DNA of 64,000 nt from Chamaecrista fasciculata (GCA_003254925.1 QANZ01011582.1:48034-112033), one strand, 5' to 3'; positions 23,086 through 34,689 are shown, numbered from the stretch's first letter. Numbers and translations: made by a program. The notes: generated from the letters alone by a model not told the origin.

Positions 23086-26000
23086 GTGAGGCTAGATCGA
23101 GGTTTTTCTAATATTTCGTGGAGTTCTCTGTTCACTTCCCACAAATTAATTCATCTTCCCTATGCTTCATCTGATCACACCCCCATTCTCGCTAGTTTCT
23201 CTACGAGCAACCCTGGTTTTCATTACACCAACAGTCGGGCACGACCTTTCCGGTTCGAAAAGATGTGGATGTTTGATGATGAGTGCTCAGAAATTATAAA
23301 TAACTGTTGTAGCTCTGATCAGGGTGTGGTTCTCAATGAAAAGTTAAGAAATCTGGGCAAGAAACTACAAGCTTGGAATGAATATACGTTTGGTCATGTG
23401 GGGAAAAAATTAAAGAGCTTCAAAGGAAACTTATGAAACTTCGAGCTAGTGGCAGTAGTGATGAAGTAATGAACATAATTAGAATAGTTGAAAACCAACT
23501 TGATGTAGTGCTAGAAAAGGAAGAAATGATGTGGAAGCAGAGATCTAGAAGCAATTGGTTGAAGGAAGGGGACCGAAACACGAAGTTTTTTCATAGAGTG
23601 GCATCTCAGAGGAAGAAAAAGAATAAAATTCACTCTCTGACGAATGAGGATGGGGATACTATTACAGATGAGCAGAAAATGAAAGATCTTGCCACGCACT
23701 TCTTCTCTAATTTGTTTGCTCCCAATCCTGTTTCGGGGCCCTCGACATTTCCTGATTTGGTTGCAAACAGAATTTCTCCCGAGATGAATTCTCTCCTCAC
23801 CTCTGACTTTAATAGTGAAGAGATCAAACAGGCTGTCTTTCAAATGGGCGCTCTCAAGGCTCCCGGACCAGATGGTTTTCCAGCTCTTTTCTTTCAAAAA
23901 TATTGGGAGACTGTGGGGCTAGAGGTAACAACCTCTATTCTCAATTACCTCAATACGGGTTGTATGCAAGAAGAGATGAACCATACGAGAATTGTTCTAA
24001 TTCCAAAGGTTCAGAATCCTGTAGACCTCACCCAATTTCGCCCAATTAGCCTTTGCAATGTTGTTTACAAGATCATTGCAAAAGTTCTTGCCAACCGTCT
24101 CAAGAATATTCTACCCAAGATAATCTCGGATTACCAAAGTGCTTTCATTCCAAATCGTCAAATTTTAGACAATATTTTGATAGCTTATAAGCTAATGCAT
24201 TCTCTAAAAGGCAAGCACAGGGGTAGTAATTGCCAGATGGCGGTGAAGCTTGACATGAGCAAGGCGTATGATCGTGTTGAATGGCGTTTCTTGGAAGAGG
24301 TTATGAGTTAGATGGGCTTTAATCATAGATGGATTTCTTTGACTATGCGTTGTATCACTTCTGTCTCTTTCACTGTAAACATAAATGGTAGTGACTCGGA
24401 GCGTTTCAGGCCGAGAAGAGGTCTTCGACAAGGGGATCCCCTCTCGCCATATCTTTTTTTGTTGTGTGCAGAGGCTTTTAGTGCTAAATAGATAGAAGCG
24501 GAATCTAATGGAGACATTATCGGCTGTCGGGTTGCTAGGGAGAGTTCTAGTATTAATCATCTCATGTTTGCTGATGATTGTATACTATTTTGTGATGCTA
24601 GTTGTGAGTCAGTTGAAACTTTAGCTTCGCTGCTCTCCTGGTATGAGCAAATCTCAGGGCAAATGGTAAATAAAAACAAATCTGCAATTTTTTTCTCCCC
24701 TAATATGCCTTGTGTTGAGAAGAGCAGTATAACTCAAATTCTTCAAGTGGGAAATGTGGCCTTAAATGAGAAATACTCGGGTCTTCCAAAGATGGTCGGT
24801 AGAAGTAAAAACAACGCTTTCAAATCAATTGTTGACAGAGTTTGGAACAAAGTTCAAGGGTGGAAAGAACGACTTCTTACTAAAGCTGGGAAGGAAATTT
24901 TAATAAAATCCGTTGCTCAATCCATTCCCTGTTACTCCATGAGTTGCTTCCTACTTCCTAAAGATCTTTGCAGAAAACTTTGTATGATGATGGCCAAATT
25001 CTGGTGGGGTGATAACACTGATATCTCTAGATTGCATGGCTAAGTTGGAAACTATTATCTAGACCAAAAAGTGAAGGAGGTATGGACTTTCGGGATCTTA
25101 GGAGTTTTAATTTGGCTTTATTAGCTAAACAGGGATGGAAAATAATTTCCAATCCTACCTTTTTGCTCACGAAAACACTAAAGGAAAAATATTTCAAGAA
25201 TTCTTCCTTCATGGAGGCCTTCTTTGGGTCATAATCCAAGTCTTACTTGGAGAAGTATCATGGCTGGTAGAAAGGTTTTGAAAGAGGGACTTGTTAGAAA
25301 GATTAGAGATGGTCTCTCAACAAGAATTTGTGATACCTTTTGGATCATTCTTTGGAAGAAATTGCATGTGTAAGTGATCTTATGACTGAGGATGCTAGAT
25401 CTTGGAACTCATCTCTAATTAAGAACAGTTTTGCTCCTCAGGTTGCTGGTGTTATTCTAAATATCCCTATCCCTTCTCTTTCTCAACCAGATTCATGGTT
25501 CTGGGGGTTGTCAAAAGATGGTCATTATCTGGTGAAGTCTGGATATAAAGTTGCTTTTAACTTGGAAAATCATAATCATTTGGACTCGCAGGATTTCTAT
25601 GGTTCCAATGTTTGTCTAAATGACTTTGAGGCGGTGTAGAGAAAGATTTGGAAGTCTAACTTGATTCTTAAGCTGAAAATTTTTCTGTGGAGGCTTGTGG
25701 AGAAATTCTTCCAACTTTGGCCGCTCTAAATTATAGAGGAATTGACACCTCACCAACTTGCCCTGTGTGCAATTTGGAAGATGAGACAGTTCTCCATGCG
25801 GTTGTCTCACGACCTTCTCTATCCACTTTTTAGAACTGTGCTGGTATTTCTTTTGTGCAGGAGTCCGACACTGATTATACTATCTTAAAGTGGTTGAGTC
25901 TTGCTTTTACCCAATGGAATGAAAAAGATTTTCATCTTTTTACTGTGGCTGCTAATAAATTATGGGAGAGAAGGAACCAGTTGAGACTCCATCCTGCTAC

Positions 26001-26489
26001 CAACTTGAAGCCCTGGGACCTATTGTGGAATGATTGTCTAGCTGCAAAGAGCGGCTTAGATAGTCTTAACCAAGTTAGTTCTGGCACTTTACCCTCCCCC
26101 GCCGTGCATAGGTGGTTGCCTCCCCCTGTCGGAATTCTCAAAGTGAATGTTGATGGTGCCACCAATGATACTGGAGGAGGTATTAGTTGTGTGAATTTTG
26201 CTTTAGATTTATGGTGTTACAAAATAGTAGTGGAATCTGATTGTCAAAAGGTATCAAATTATAATCTCAATTCTACTACTGACCTATCTTTGTTTGGAAC
26301 TGTCATGGGAAATATTTGTCATTTGAAAAGTCAATTTGTTTCTTGTAATTTAGTTTGGTGTAGAAGAATTTGTAATGAGGCTGCCCATAGATTGGCAAAG
26401 CACTCTCTCTACTTTAAGGTTTGGATAGAAGATTTACCTCCTTGTATTTCTGATGTAATTACTTTTGAGCATGTTTAGTGAAAAAAAAA
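23086..26489 (+). mobile_element. L1-type LINE, 5'-truncated and decayed
   Basis: Decoded in order: the tail of the apurinic endonuclease (RLDRGFSNISW, SDHTPIL) at 23086-23430; the reverse transcriptase from 23433 with [64 protein letters not shown] and the active-site box FADD near 24570; a zf-RVT domain (CPVCNLEDETVLHAVV) at about 25640-25800; and an RNase H-like C-terminus (VNVDGATNDTGGG, VESDCQKV) to the stop at 26478, then nine A. In-frame stops at 24309 and 24488 and frame changes near 23430, 25030 and 25640 make it non-functional. No target-site duplication was found. Its 5' border coincides with the point where homology to the right arm stops, suggesting a deletion at insertion. Confidence 0.95.
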
Positions 26490-26639
26490 TTAGACATGGA
26501 TTTATTTGACCCATATCTTGATTTTTCCATTGAAATGGTGTGTGTCAATAGATGGTATAGAAGATTGATATGACCTTTAATTTTGATTTAAACAAAATAA
26601 ATCCATGCTCAACATTGCATATATATGGGTCAAATTTCA

Positions 26640-27013
26640 CTTTGGTCCTATATATATATATATTGTTTTAAAATGATATTTTATATTTTCATAATTTTTC
26701 CCTTTTGGTTTCTATCTCTCTCGATCGTCAGAGCCACATAATACTTTTATTGAGTCATTTCATTTTGCAATTGAAATCATTAGCAAATAAGATCAAATCG
26801 AGCCTGAAAAGCGAGCCACTCATTTCACGTTTAAATAAGAAAAGTTGTCTATATACGTCTCTCATTTCACGTTCAAATGCGGCAAGTTTGAAATATATGC
26901 TGTTAAGTAATTATATGAGTTCGCAATTCAAAATTAAATTTGAAACCTAAAGTGAAAAATCACTAAAATTGAGAGGACAACTTTGAAATAAAAAAAAAAG
27001 ATGTTGAAACAAA
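26640..27013. mobile_element. MULE-family palindrome within the left arm
   Basis: GGTCAAATTTCACTTTGG opens it and AAAGTGAAATTTGAC closes it. The core shares the 'attagcaaataagatcaaat' type block with 14667-15379. The matching copy in the right arm is at about 31330-31675, so it was inserted before the duplication. No 9-bp duplication is visible. Confidence 0.6.
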
Positions 27014-27449
27014 GTGAAATTTGACTTCTTCATAAAAGATAAAAATAATGTTTTAACAGTGTTTCAATATAACAGCATTTAACAAGATAAATTACATATA
27101 TAATTTAGTAATCTTTGAAGGATGGTATTATTAATTTACTCAAATTATATACAACGATATATTATATAAATTAATCATGAATTAATTGTAAGTTTTATAA
27201 TGATGTTGATATATAATATAAATTGAGATTAATTGTTTCAGTAATTAAAATTTGCGCCAGCTAAAACATAATAATTAATAATTTAACTGAGTGAATAAAT
27301 TAGAGAAAACAAATCTAATGAGAAAAGTCATTTATTAATTATTATTGCTAAATATACCAGCTAGCAAGAGAAAAATATCCATTACAATTTCTCCATTTAC
27401 CACCATGTGCAAGACCTAACCATATATATATAGCTAGAAAATTACAATC

Positions 27450-27910
27450 TCATGGATTTATTTTTGAACTTCTCTTGCACTTCTCATAGCAGGAATCAAC
27501 ATAGCCTTCAACATCTCGTGCTTCTGTATATATAACACACAAAAAAATAGTTAATTTCAAAAACACAATAAAATTAATAAAATAGTATGTAATATAATAC
27601 AAAAGATATAAATATAAATATACGTACCAGTATGAGCATTACTAGTGGACTTGGAAATAGCACAAGAAGAAGTGCAATTATAGACTTTTTTAGGAGGCAT
27701 GAGTTTGCATTCGAGAATGCAAAGATTGAAGCAAATCATGTAGGAAATCGGAGTCAGTTTAAACCTAAATAAGCATTTAAGAGCACACTTTGAAGCACAA
27801 TGTCGTTTTTTGTGTGGAGGAGCTTGTGGTGTTTGTGCTTGTGCATATTGTGCTAACACAAGCATAACTACAAGCATCGTCATCGTCATTTTCATCCCAC
27901 TTCCCACCAT
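27450..27910 (-). CDS. Secreted cysteine-rich thionin-like protein
   Basis: Two exons on the minus strand (27910-27628 and 27523-27450) with a GT...AG intron encode 118 residues. Residues 1 to about 26 form a signal peptide (MKMTMTMLVVMLVLAQYAQA region), so the product should enter the secretory pathway. The mature part has ten cysteines in the groups CASKCALKC, CFNLCILEC, CTSSC and, from exon 2, CYEKC within VDSCYEKCK. This spacing and the VDSC...C ending resemble plant thionin-like proteins, a family related to antimicrobial thionins whose individual activities are mostly untested. The start is the only ATG after a TATA-like box at a plausible distance. A truncated second copy lies inverted at 30242-30898. 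The family call is from pattern memory; a different small Cys-rich family is possible. Confidence 0.82.
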
Positions 27911-28004
27911 TGTCTTAAAAATATAAAAATGAATTGAAATATTGTTACTTTGATCTATTTCCTCTTATTCTCTCTTGGGATTTTCAGTGAATAGGAGAGA
28001 CCTC

Positions 28005-28012
28005 AATTTATA
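28005..28012 (-). promoter_or_regulatory. TATA-like box of the thionin-like gene
   Basis: Reads TATAAATT on the minus strand, about 95-100 nt upstream of the ATG at 27910, leaving room for a short leader. No other promoter element is claimed. Confidence 0.5.
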
Positions 28013-29130
28013 GAATCATTTCCAAGAGAAAAATGTTGAATATTTAATGTGTGGCCCTTGATTCTTGCACTTAATTATATTGTGATAATGGTCATCTGAT
28101 TTTATGACTAAATTGTTTGAGAGTGGATCTGTTGAAGTACAAAAATGGTAAATTATGTAAATTATGAAATCTTGACCTTTCATTGTGTTGAATTTTTTTT
28201 AGAATTATTTAATGGACGGATGAGATCTATACTTTACTACTTTTTTACTTCAGCAGATCTGCTCCCAAATTGTTTATTTAGTCTCTAAACTATATGAGTG
28301 TTGTTAGTTTAGTCCTTGAATTTTTTAAAAGATTAATTTAATTCTAAAAAATTCATAACTCGTTATAAAATAGTTATTATAGGGGTCAAACTGAGTTGTA
28401 CAAGGATAAAGTATTCATGGAATGACTAATTTATATAATAATAAGTCATGAATTTTTAGGGAATAAATCAAACATTTTTAAAAATCAAGGACTAAAATAA
28501 CAATATCCATATAACTTGAGGACAAAAATATTAGTTTACTCCTGATTTTATTATAGTACAACGATTAGAAGACTTTTTGCTATTTTAGTGTAGTAGGAAA
28601 TTAAGGGATATATCGCATTAAGGCTTGATTAGGAGCTAGCTAGCTAATTTGGAAATAAATTAATGGGCTTATATGGTTAATTTCTGCCATTTAATTTGGT
28701 GTCATGATCCCAAAACTTTATCCATTCCTTATTAGGCAATCAATATTGTATGACTTTTGTTTTGTGATGATTTAATTTGTCTGATTATTATATATTGATT
28801 CAAAAATGTCAAAATTAAATTAAATAATCTAATTCTGTCAAATGATATTTGATTCAGGGACTGACAGACTTTAGTTAATCCAATTGAAAATTCTTAAAAT
28901 ATCATTTTTACCTGGAATTTGATAACAAAAGCAATATTCCATTTTTAACCACACAAAAATGGAAGTTTGTATCAGCACTGACTCTTTTTTTTTTTTTGGC
29001 CAAATATCAGCACTGACTCATTACTCATTAGAACTATAAAAATTTAGTATATGTTTTACACTTTTACAGTTTTACTAAAGGAGGAGGAAGGGAGCTAAAA
29101 TTTTAATTTTATGACATTGATCCCAAAACT

Positions 29131-29750
29131 TTCTACATTCCTTAATGGACAATTGTAAAGAAGAAGTTCTCTATATATTTGACCTTGGATTCGTGAGAGT
29201 TTTGGGCCATTGTTTTGTCTTGTTTGTTGTTTGGGCTTGGCCTCTAACTTTTTTTAACTATTTTTTTATACAATATATATATATATATATTTATATTGTT
29301 AAAATTTTAAAATAATATTTTCATATCATGCAAAGGCATATACTAATATACTTAAATAAAAATAAATTAAAACTTTATTTCCCTTCCTCGTCCTCTTTTT
29401 TTTTTTTTGATAAAACCCTTCCTCCTCCTTTGAAAGAACATATATACTAAATTTATTTGTAGTTCTTGAGTGTTGATATTTTTTTTGGGTAATAATAACA
29501 TAAACAATTAAACACCCGCTCATCCTGGCAAAAATAATATTTGTTAGGTGGTTAAAAATGGAAGATTGCTTTTGTAATTAAGTTCTAGACTAGATTATAT
29601 AATAAGAATTTGTGAGTGATTAAAGTTTGTCAAGTTTTGAATCAAACTTGGGCAGGTGACAAAGAAAATGAAATTATTTAATTTAGAGTTTATGAATCAA
29701 TAAGAGAAATGAGCACATGCAAAATATAGTCACATGTATATATTTTTTAA
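29131..29750. other. Centre of the inverted duplication, no gene
   Basis: This is unique spacer between the arms, AT-rich with an (AT)n run at 29273-29291 and a poly-T stretch at about 29397-29408. No supported ORF. Confidence 0.5.
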
Positions 29751-29932
29751 GGGCACTCGTTAAGATGCATTTATTGCATTCTGAAAATAGAAATTCCATT
29801 TTGAAAAGGAAAATTTATCTCAAAATTTTAATAAAGCAATAATTTTGAAAAAGAAAATTCTGAGGTAAATTTCCTTTTTCAAAGTAGAATTTCCATGTTC
29901 AGAATGCAATAAATGCACTTTAACGAGTGCCC
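29751..29932. mobile_element. 182-bp MITE with long inverted repeats
   Basis: Both ends read GGGCACTCGTTAA inward, continuing with GCATTTATTGCATTCTGAA; the whole element folds back. The flanking triplets TAA and TAG resemble the 3-bp TWA duplication of Tourist/PIF-Harbinger MITEs, with one mismatch. It lies near the centre of the inverted duplication. Confidence 0.75.
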
Positions 29933-30241
29933 TAGCATTACCCATTTTTTATTAATAAGGAATGAAGAAAGTTTTGGGATCAATAACATAAATCAGCACA
30001 TGCAAAATATAGCCACATGTGCATATATTGAGTGATTAATAAGGAATGGAAAAAGTTTTGGGATCAATGTCATAAAATTAAAATTTTAGCTCCCTTCCTC
30101 CTCCTCCGGTAAAAGTGTAAAATATATACTAAATTTTTATAGTTCTAATGAGCCAGCCTTGATATAAACTTCTATTTTTGTGTGGTTCAAAATGGAATAT
30201 TGTTTTTGTAATCAAATTCTAGATAAAATGATATTTTAATT

Positions 30242-30898
30242 AAGTCTATAATTGCATTTCCTCTTGTGCTCTTTCCAAGTCCACTAGTAATGTCCATATT
30301 GATATATGTATATTTATATTTAGGGTAAATTATACAATAGGCCACGTGGTTTGGTTCGTTTTCAGATAGGGTCCCTGTGATTTAAAAAGTTTTAAACTGG
30401 GGTCTGTGGTTTCTTCTGTTAGCAAATAGGGTCACAAGTGGATTTTCCCTTCCAAACTAACGGTGCACGTGCTTATCACGTGACCAACCACACCCAAACC
30501 CAATTTTTTTTCATTATTCTTACTCTCTCGCGATTTCACTTCACCCTCCACTGTGCTCGCTTGCGATTCATCTTCTCCTTCACTCTCTCGCAGCTGCTCC
30601 CGATTCATCCTCCACCTTCACTCTCTCGCGACCTTCATCCTCAACGCTCGTGTTCGTTTTGCTCCTTCTTCGTGAACCTAAAGGTTAGTGTTCCTCTTCG
30701 TTCGCCTTTTCCAAAATTTGTTCTTCGTTTTGTATTATATTATGTACTATTTTATTAATTTTATCGAGTTTATTAATCATTTGGAATTAACTATTTTTTT
30801 GTGTTGCATATACAGAAGCACGAGATGTGAAAGACTTTGTTGATCCGTGCTATGAGAAGTGCAAAAGTGGGTCAAAAACAAAATTCATGAGATTGTAA
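30242..30898 (+). pseudogene. Broken thionin-like gene copy
   Basis: It is an inverted duplicate of the gene at 27450-27910. Only the last ~60 bp of exon 1 survive (30242-30301), without signal peptide or the first six cysteines. The splice donor GT is replaced by AT. The intron carries about 400 bp of foreign sequence. Exon 2 (30816-30898) still reads EARDVKDFVDPCYEKCK, but its end is shifted relative to the intact copy. With no start codon or promoter it cannot make the protein. Confidence 0.8.
30322..30723. mobile_element. Foreign insertion in the pseudogene intron
   Basis: Comparison with the intact intron shows extra sequence between 'tatatttatattt' and 'ttttgtattatatta'. It begins AGGGTAAATTATACAATAGG, like other repeat ends in this window, then becomes CT-rich with repeated CACTCTCTCGCGA and CCTTCACTCTCTCGC blocks. 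The ORF at 30438-30758 lies in it. No matching right terminus was found, so it is probably a truncated element. Confidence 0.55.
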
Positions 30899-31917
30899 TT
30901 TTCGAGCTATATATATGGTTAGGTCTTGCACACGGTGGTAAATGGTAATACTAATATTTATGTTAGGAGAAATTGAAATGGACATTTTTCTCTAGCTAGC
31001 CGGTAAATTTAGCAATAATAATTAATAAATGAATTTTCTTATTAAGTTTGCTTTATCTGATTTATTCATTTAGTTAAATTATTAATTATTATGTTTTAGC
31101 TAGTGCAGATATTAATTACTGAAACAATTAACCTTAATATATATTATATAGCAACATCATTATAAAATTTACAATTAATTCATGATTAATTTATATAATA
31201 TATCATTGTATATAATTTGAGTAAATTAATAATATCATCCCTCAAAGATTACCGAATTATATTTGTAATTTATCTTGTCAAAGCTAATATGTTGAAAAAT
31301 TGGTAAAACATTATTTTTATCCTTTATGAACAAGTCAAATTTCACTTTGTTCCAACATCTTTCTTTTTTATTTCAAAGGGGTCCTCTCTATTTTAGTGAT
31401 TTTTACTTTAGGTTTCAAATCTAATTTTGAGATGCGAAATCATATAATTGCTTAAACGTGAAACGAGTGACTCATTTTTTAGGCTCAATTTGATCTTGTT
31501 TGTCGATGACCCCAATTGCAAAATGAAATGACTCAACAAAAGCATTATGTGACTCCGGATTTTTTACATTTAAACTTCAAACGATCGAGAGAGAGATTGA
31601 AACCAAAAGTGAATAATTAAAGAAATATAGAAGATCGTTTTAAAAAAAATATAGGACCAAAGTGAAATTTGACCCATATATATGTAATGCTGAAGATGGA
31701 TTTATTCTGTTTAAATCAATTAAATTAAAGATTATAATAATCTCCGACCATCTGTTGACACACACCACTTGAATGGAAAAATGAAGATAAATAATTACAA
31801 GTCACACACCTATATAATTAATTTCAGATTCTCCTCAGTCTTAGAAACTCGATCGATCTTAAATTTTTACTCATGTATATGTAGCAGCTAATTATATACT
31901 ACTTTTATGACCAAGTG

Positions 31918-33329
31918 TAAGGTGAGCAAAATCGATTCCATCTAATTTCAACCGATTCAAACCAATCTAAATCGAAGAAAGCTGATTAAAATTGACTAAA
32001 AACTCGATTTGTTTCGATGGGAAAATAGAGAACCGATTTAGTTTGGTTCAATTCATTTTCTAAATTGATTCTTAACCAAACCAACCAAACCAACCGATTC
32101 TATTATAATACTAAATAATATATTATATATGCGTTTGACAATAATTTTTAATCTTATTATCTTTCCTTTGTGATATAATAATACTAAATAATATATAAGT
32201 TATGAATGTTATTTAATTATGAAAAATAAATGAGTTCTGATTATGTAGCATATGATTCAAGTTATATTATATATACATTTGGATGTATTTTTTGTTATGA
32301 AAGTTAAAAGATATATTATTCAATATAATTTTTTGATATTGTTGTCTCTCCTCTGTGATGTGGTTATCGACAAATATATAAGGCAAAAGACCCTTTCGTG
32401 TCACTAACGTTTGGGGTCAGTTTCAGTTATGTCCCTAACGTTTGTTTTATGTCAGTTATGCCCCCCATGTGAAACGTTGGTGTCAATTATATCCTAACTT
32501 CAAATTTTTTTGGGCCAAAGTCCTATTTTTGTCCCTCAAGTTTGCTCAAAGTTTTGTTTTGGACCCTCAAGTCTTTGGCGAACTTTTCGGCGAGATACAC
32601 GGCAGCCCCGACAACTATGAAAACTCATAATCCAAGGTTTTTTGACCTCCTGAGTTCAATGACGGTCTCCATTTTGCGGAAAAATGACTGGCAAGCCGCT
32701 GAAAAATTACATAGTCGCCGAAAAATTACACAATCGTTGAAAATCATATTTCCGATCGTTTGTTCACAAAATGAATGCTGCCATTGAACTCAGAAGGTCA
32801 AAAAACCTTGGATTAAGAGTTTTCGTAGTCGTCGAGGCCGCCGTGTATCTCGCCAAAAAGTTCGTCGGAGATTTGAGGGACCAAAACGGAACTTTGATCA
32901 AACTTGAGGGACCAAAATAGGACTTTGGCCTAAAAAACATTGAGGTTAGGGTATAATTGACACCAACGTTTCACATTGGGGCATAATTGACACAAAACAA
33001 ACGTTAGGAGCATAACTGAAATTGACCCCAAACGTTAGGGGCACAAAATATCTTTTGCCTATGCATAATTAGAATGAAATTAAAATTTTTGTTTTAATTT
33101 TTTTTATGGAAATGAAATTAATATAATCGTTGACATCTCAGATTTTCTCAAAAAAAAATAATAAAAACCGACCAGTCGAACCAAACCAAATCGATTATAA
33201 TCGGATTGGTTTGGTTCGGTTGTCCAAAAATTTTCGATGAATTGGATGGTTATTTTGGCCATTCAATTACATTGGTTCAGTTCAAAAAAATAGGTAAACC
33301 AAACCGAACTGAACCGATGCTTACCCATA
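31918..33329. mobile_element. hAT element interrupted by a nested MULE
   Basis: The ends are TAAGGTGAGCAAAATCG and, reversed, TATGGGTAAGCATCGG, of the common plant hAT type. The 8-bp target-site duplication is ACCAAGTG / ACCGAGTG (31910-31917 and 33330-33337), 7 of 8. Sub-terminal 'aaccgatt' and 'aaccaaacc' motifs repeat inward from both ends. A MULE occupies 32382-33059. No transposase. Confidence 0.78.
32382..33059. mobile_element. Foldback MULE nested in a hAT
   Basis: The ends are GGCAAAAGACCCTTTCGTG and, reversed, GGCAAAAGATATTTTGTGCC. The inverted repeats run almost to the middle and contain a second inner pair starting GGCCAAAGTCCTATTTT at 32512 and its complement ending 32931. The flanking 9-mers AATATATAA and TATGCATAA match at only 6 positions, so the duplication is decayed or the mechanism uncertain. 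The internal GCGAGATACACGGC sequence is present on both arms. Confidence 0.75.
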
Positions 33330-33362
33330 ACCGAGTGTCCTTTCATGATCTCGTAGAATTAA

Positions 33363-33369
33363 TAATTAT

Positions 33370-33404
<35 letters not shown>
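33363..33404. repeat. (AT)n microsatellite
   Basis: About 20 AT dinucleotides. Open frames with Tyr-Ile runs across it are artefacts. Confidence 0.9.
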
Positions 33405-33407
<3 letters not shown>

Positions 33408-33576
33408 ATAAGCCAATCACACACACAGATGTACATGCGTATCACATAATCCATAATTAGGAGCATCCATCGATCTTGGATATATATATATACCAGAATC
33501 AGCAAATGATGACATACAGACAACATGTATTTAGAATATGTACGAAGAAACTGCAATTTCGTTTAATTTTAACATT

Positions 33577-34066
33577 GGCCTAAGTGCAATTTTAGTCCCT
33601 TAACTTTCGCAAAGGTCTCAATTTGGTCCCATAACTTTTTTTGTTGCAATTTTGGTCCCCTAACTTTTGAAAGCGTCTCACTGTTGGTCCCAAGTGCACT
33701 TTTTCCATTCATTATCTGCCGTTAGTGTCGATCTAGCAGGCTGAGTTGGCTAATGATGTGACAAATATGGGTTAAGTGGATTAAAAAATGACCATTATGC
33801 GGAGACGTTTTCATGACTTGAAAGTTCACTTGGGACCAATAGTGAGACGTTTTCAAGAGTTAGGGGACCAAAATTGCAACAAAAAAAGTTAGGGGACCAA
33901 ATTGAGACCTTTGTAAAAGTTAGGGGACCAAAATTGCAACAAAAAAAGTTAGGGGACCAAATTGAGACCTTTGTGAAAGTTAGGAGACCAAAATTGCAAC
34001 AAAAAAAGTTAGGGGACCAAATTGAGACCTTTGCGAAAGTTAGGGGACCAAAATTGCACTTAAGCC
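33577..34066. mobile_element. Non-autonomous MULE with confirmed empty site
   Basis: 490 bp, with ends GGCCTAAGTGCAATTTTAG and, reversed, GGCTTAAGTGCAATTTTGG. A perfect 9-bp duplication TTTAACATT flanks it (33568-33576 and 34067-34075). The other arm of the inverted duplication (about 23050-23065) carries the same flanks joined with one TTTAACATT and no element: a natural empty site. The right inverted repeat contains about 3.5 tandem units of ~62 bp, which create the repetitive frame at 33874-34071. Confidence 0.93.
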
Positions 34067-34689
34067 TTTAACATTTATATTTCATTCCAGATAGAAGGGA
34101 TTAATGGCAAAATTAAAGGGGGACAAAAACAGAATATATATAGAGTAGTACTCCATTATTGAAGTGGATCGCTGGCTAATTAGCATCTCTTCTATTAATA
34201 GGATCTATTTCTAGCATATCCCATAAAAAGATAAAAGTGAAATTTTGCATAATATATACAATACTAATAGCCTTCTCAAATTATAACTGCTGTGCTCTCT
34301 CCATATATAATTAAATAACATCTTTATCGATCAGAAGTTCAGAACTCTCTTTAAAGTTTAAATCACACCTATAAAATTATAGTATTATTTCACTGTCAAT
34401 ATAATGTAATATATTTGAACAAACTAACAATTCATTCCATGAAAGATTACCGAATTGATAACTTGATTTCTAAATAATTGAAATACACAATTTAGTAGTC
34501 TTTAAAAAAAAAAGAATATATCATTTGGATCTTTCAAAATCTAAATGATATATTTCAATCTTTCAAAACTCAAGTGGTCAATTTAGTAATCTTTGAATGA
34601 CCGAAATATTAGTTTACTCTACATATGTGGGGAATTGAGAAGTAGAAGCAAAAAGAGGTAGCAATAATAATTAATACAAAATTAATTAA

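Larger units (their letters stand above)
22990..29150 (+). repeat. Left arm of a large inverted duplication
   Basis: Blocks matching the reverse complement of the right arm: 22990-23085 (against 33550-33576 plus 34067-34130), 26505-27600 (against 30720-31800), 27630-27690 (against 30242-30301) and 28895-29130 (against 30020-30240). Identity looks around 85-90% by eye. The LINE at 23086-26489 interrupts the arm. Exon 1 and the promoter of the thionin-like gene (27690-28890) exist only in this arm. Confidence 0.85.
30010..34130 (-). repeat. Right arm of a large inverted duplication
   Basis: Reverse-complement partner of 22990-29150. Compared with the left arm it lacks the promoter and most of exon 1 of the thionin-like gene, has an insertion in that gene's intron (about 30322-30723), and has gained a hAT (31918-33329) and a MULE (33577-34066). 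About 320 bp present here outside the hAT (31810-31917 and 33338-33550) are missing from the left arm, where the LINE sits. Confidence 0.85.

Noticed and set aside
30438..30758. 106-codon frame near the thionin-like pseudogene
   Set aside because: Lies in the foreign intron insertion and has a low-complexity Phe/Ser/Leu composition.
33840..34060. CRISPR-like regular repeats
   Set aside because: Units are contiguous without unique spacers, and lie in a eukaryotic transposon end.
33874..34071. Repetitive KLGDQIETFVKV-type protein
   Set aside because: Encoded by tandem units of a MULE terminal repeat, so not a gene.
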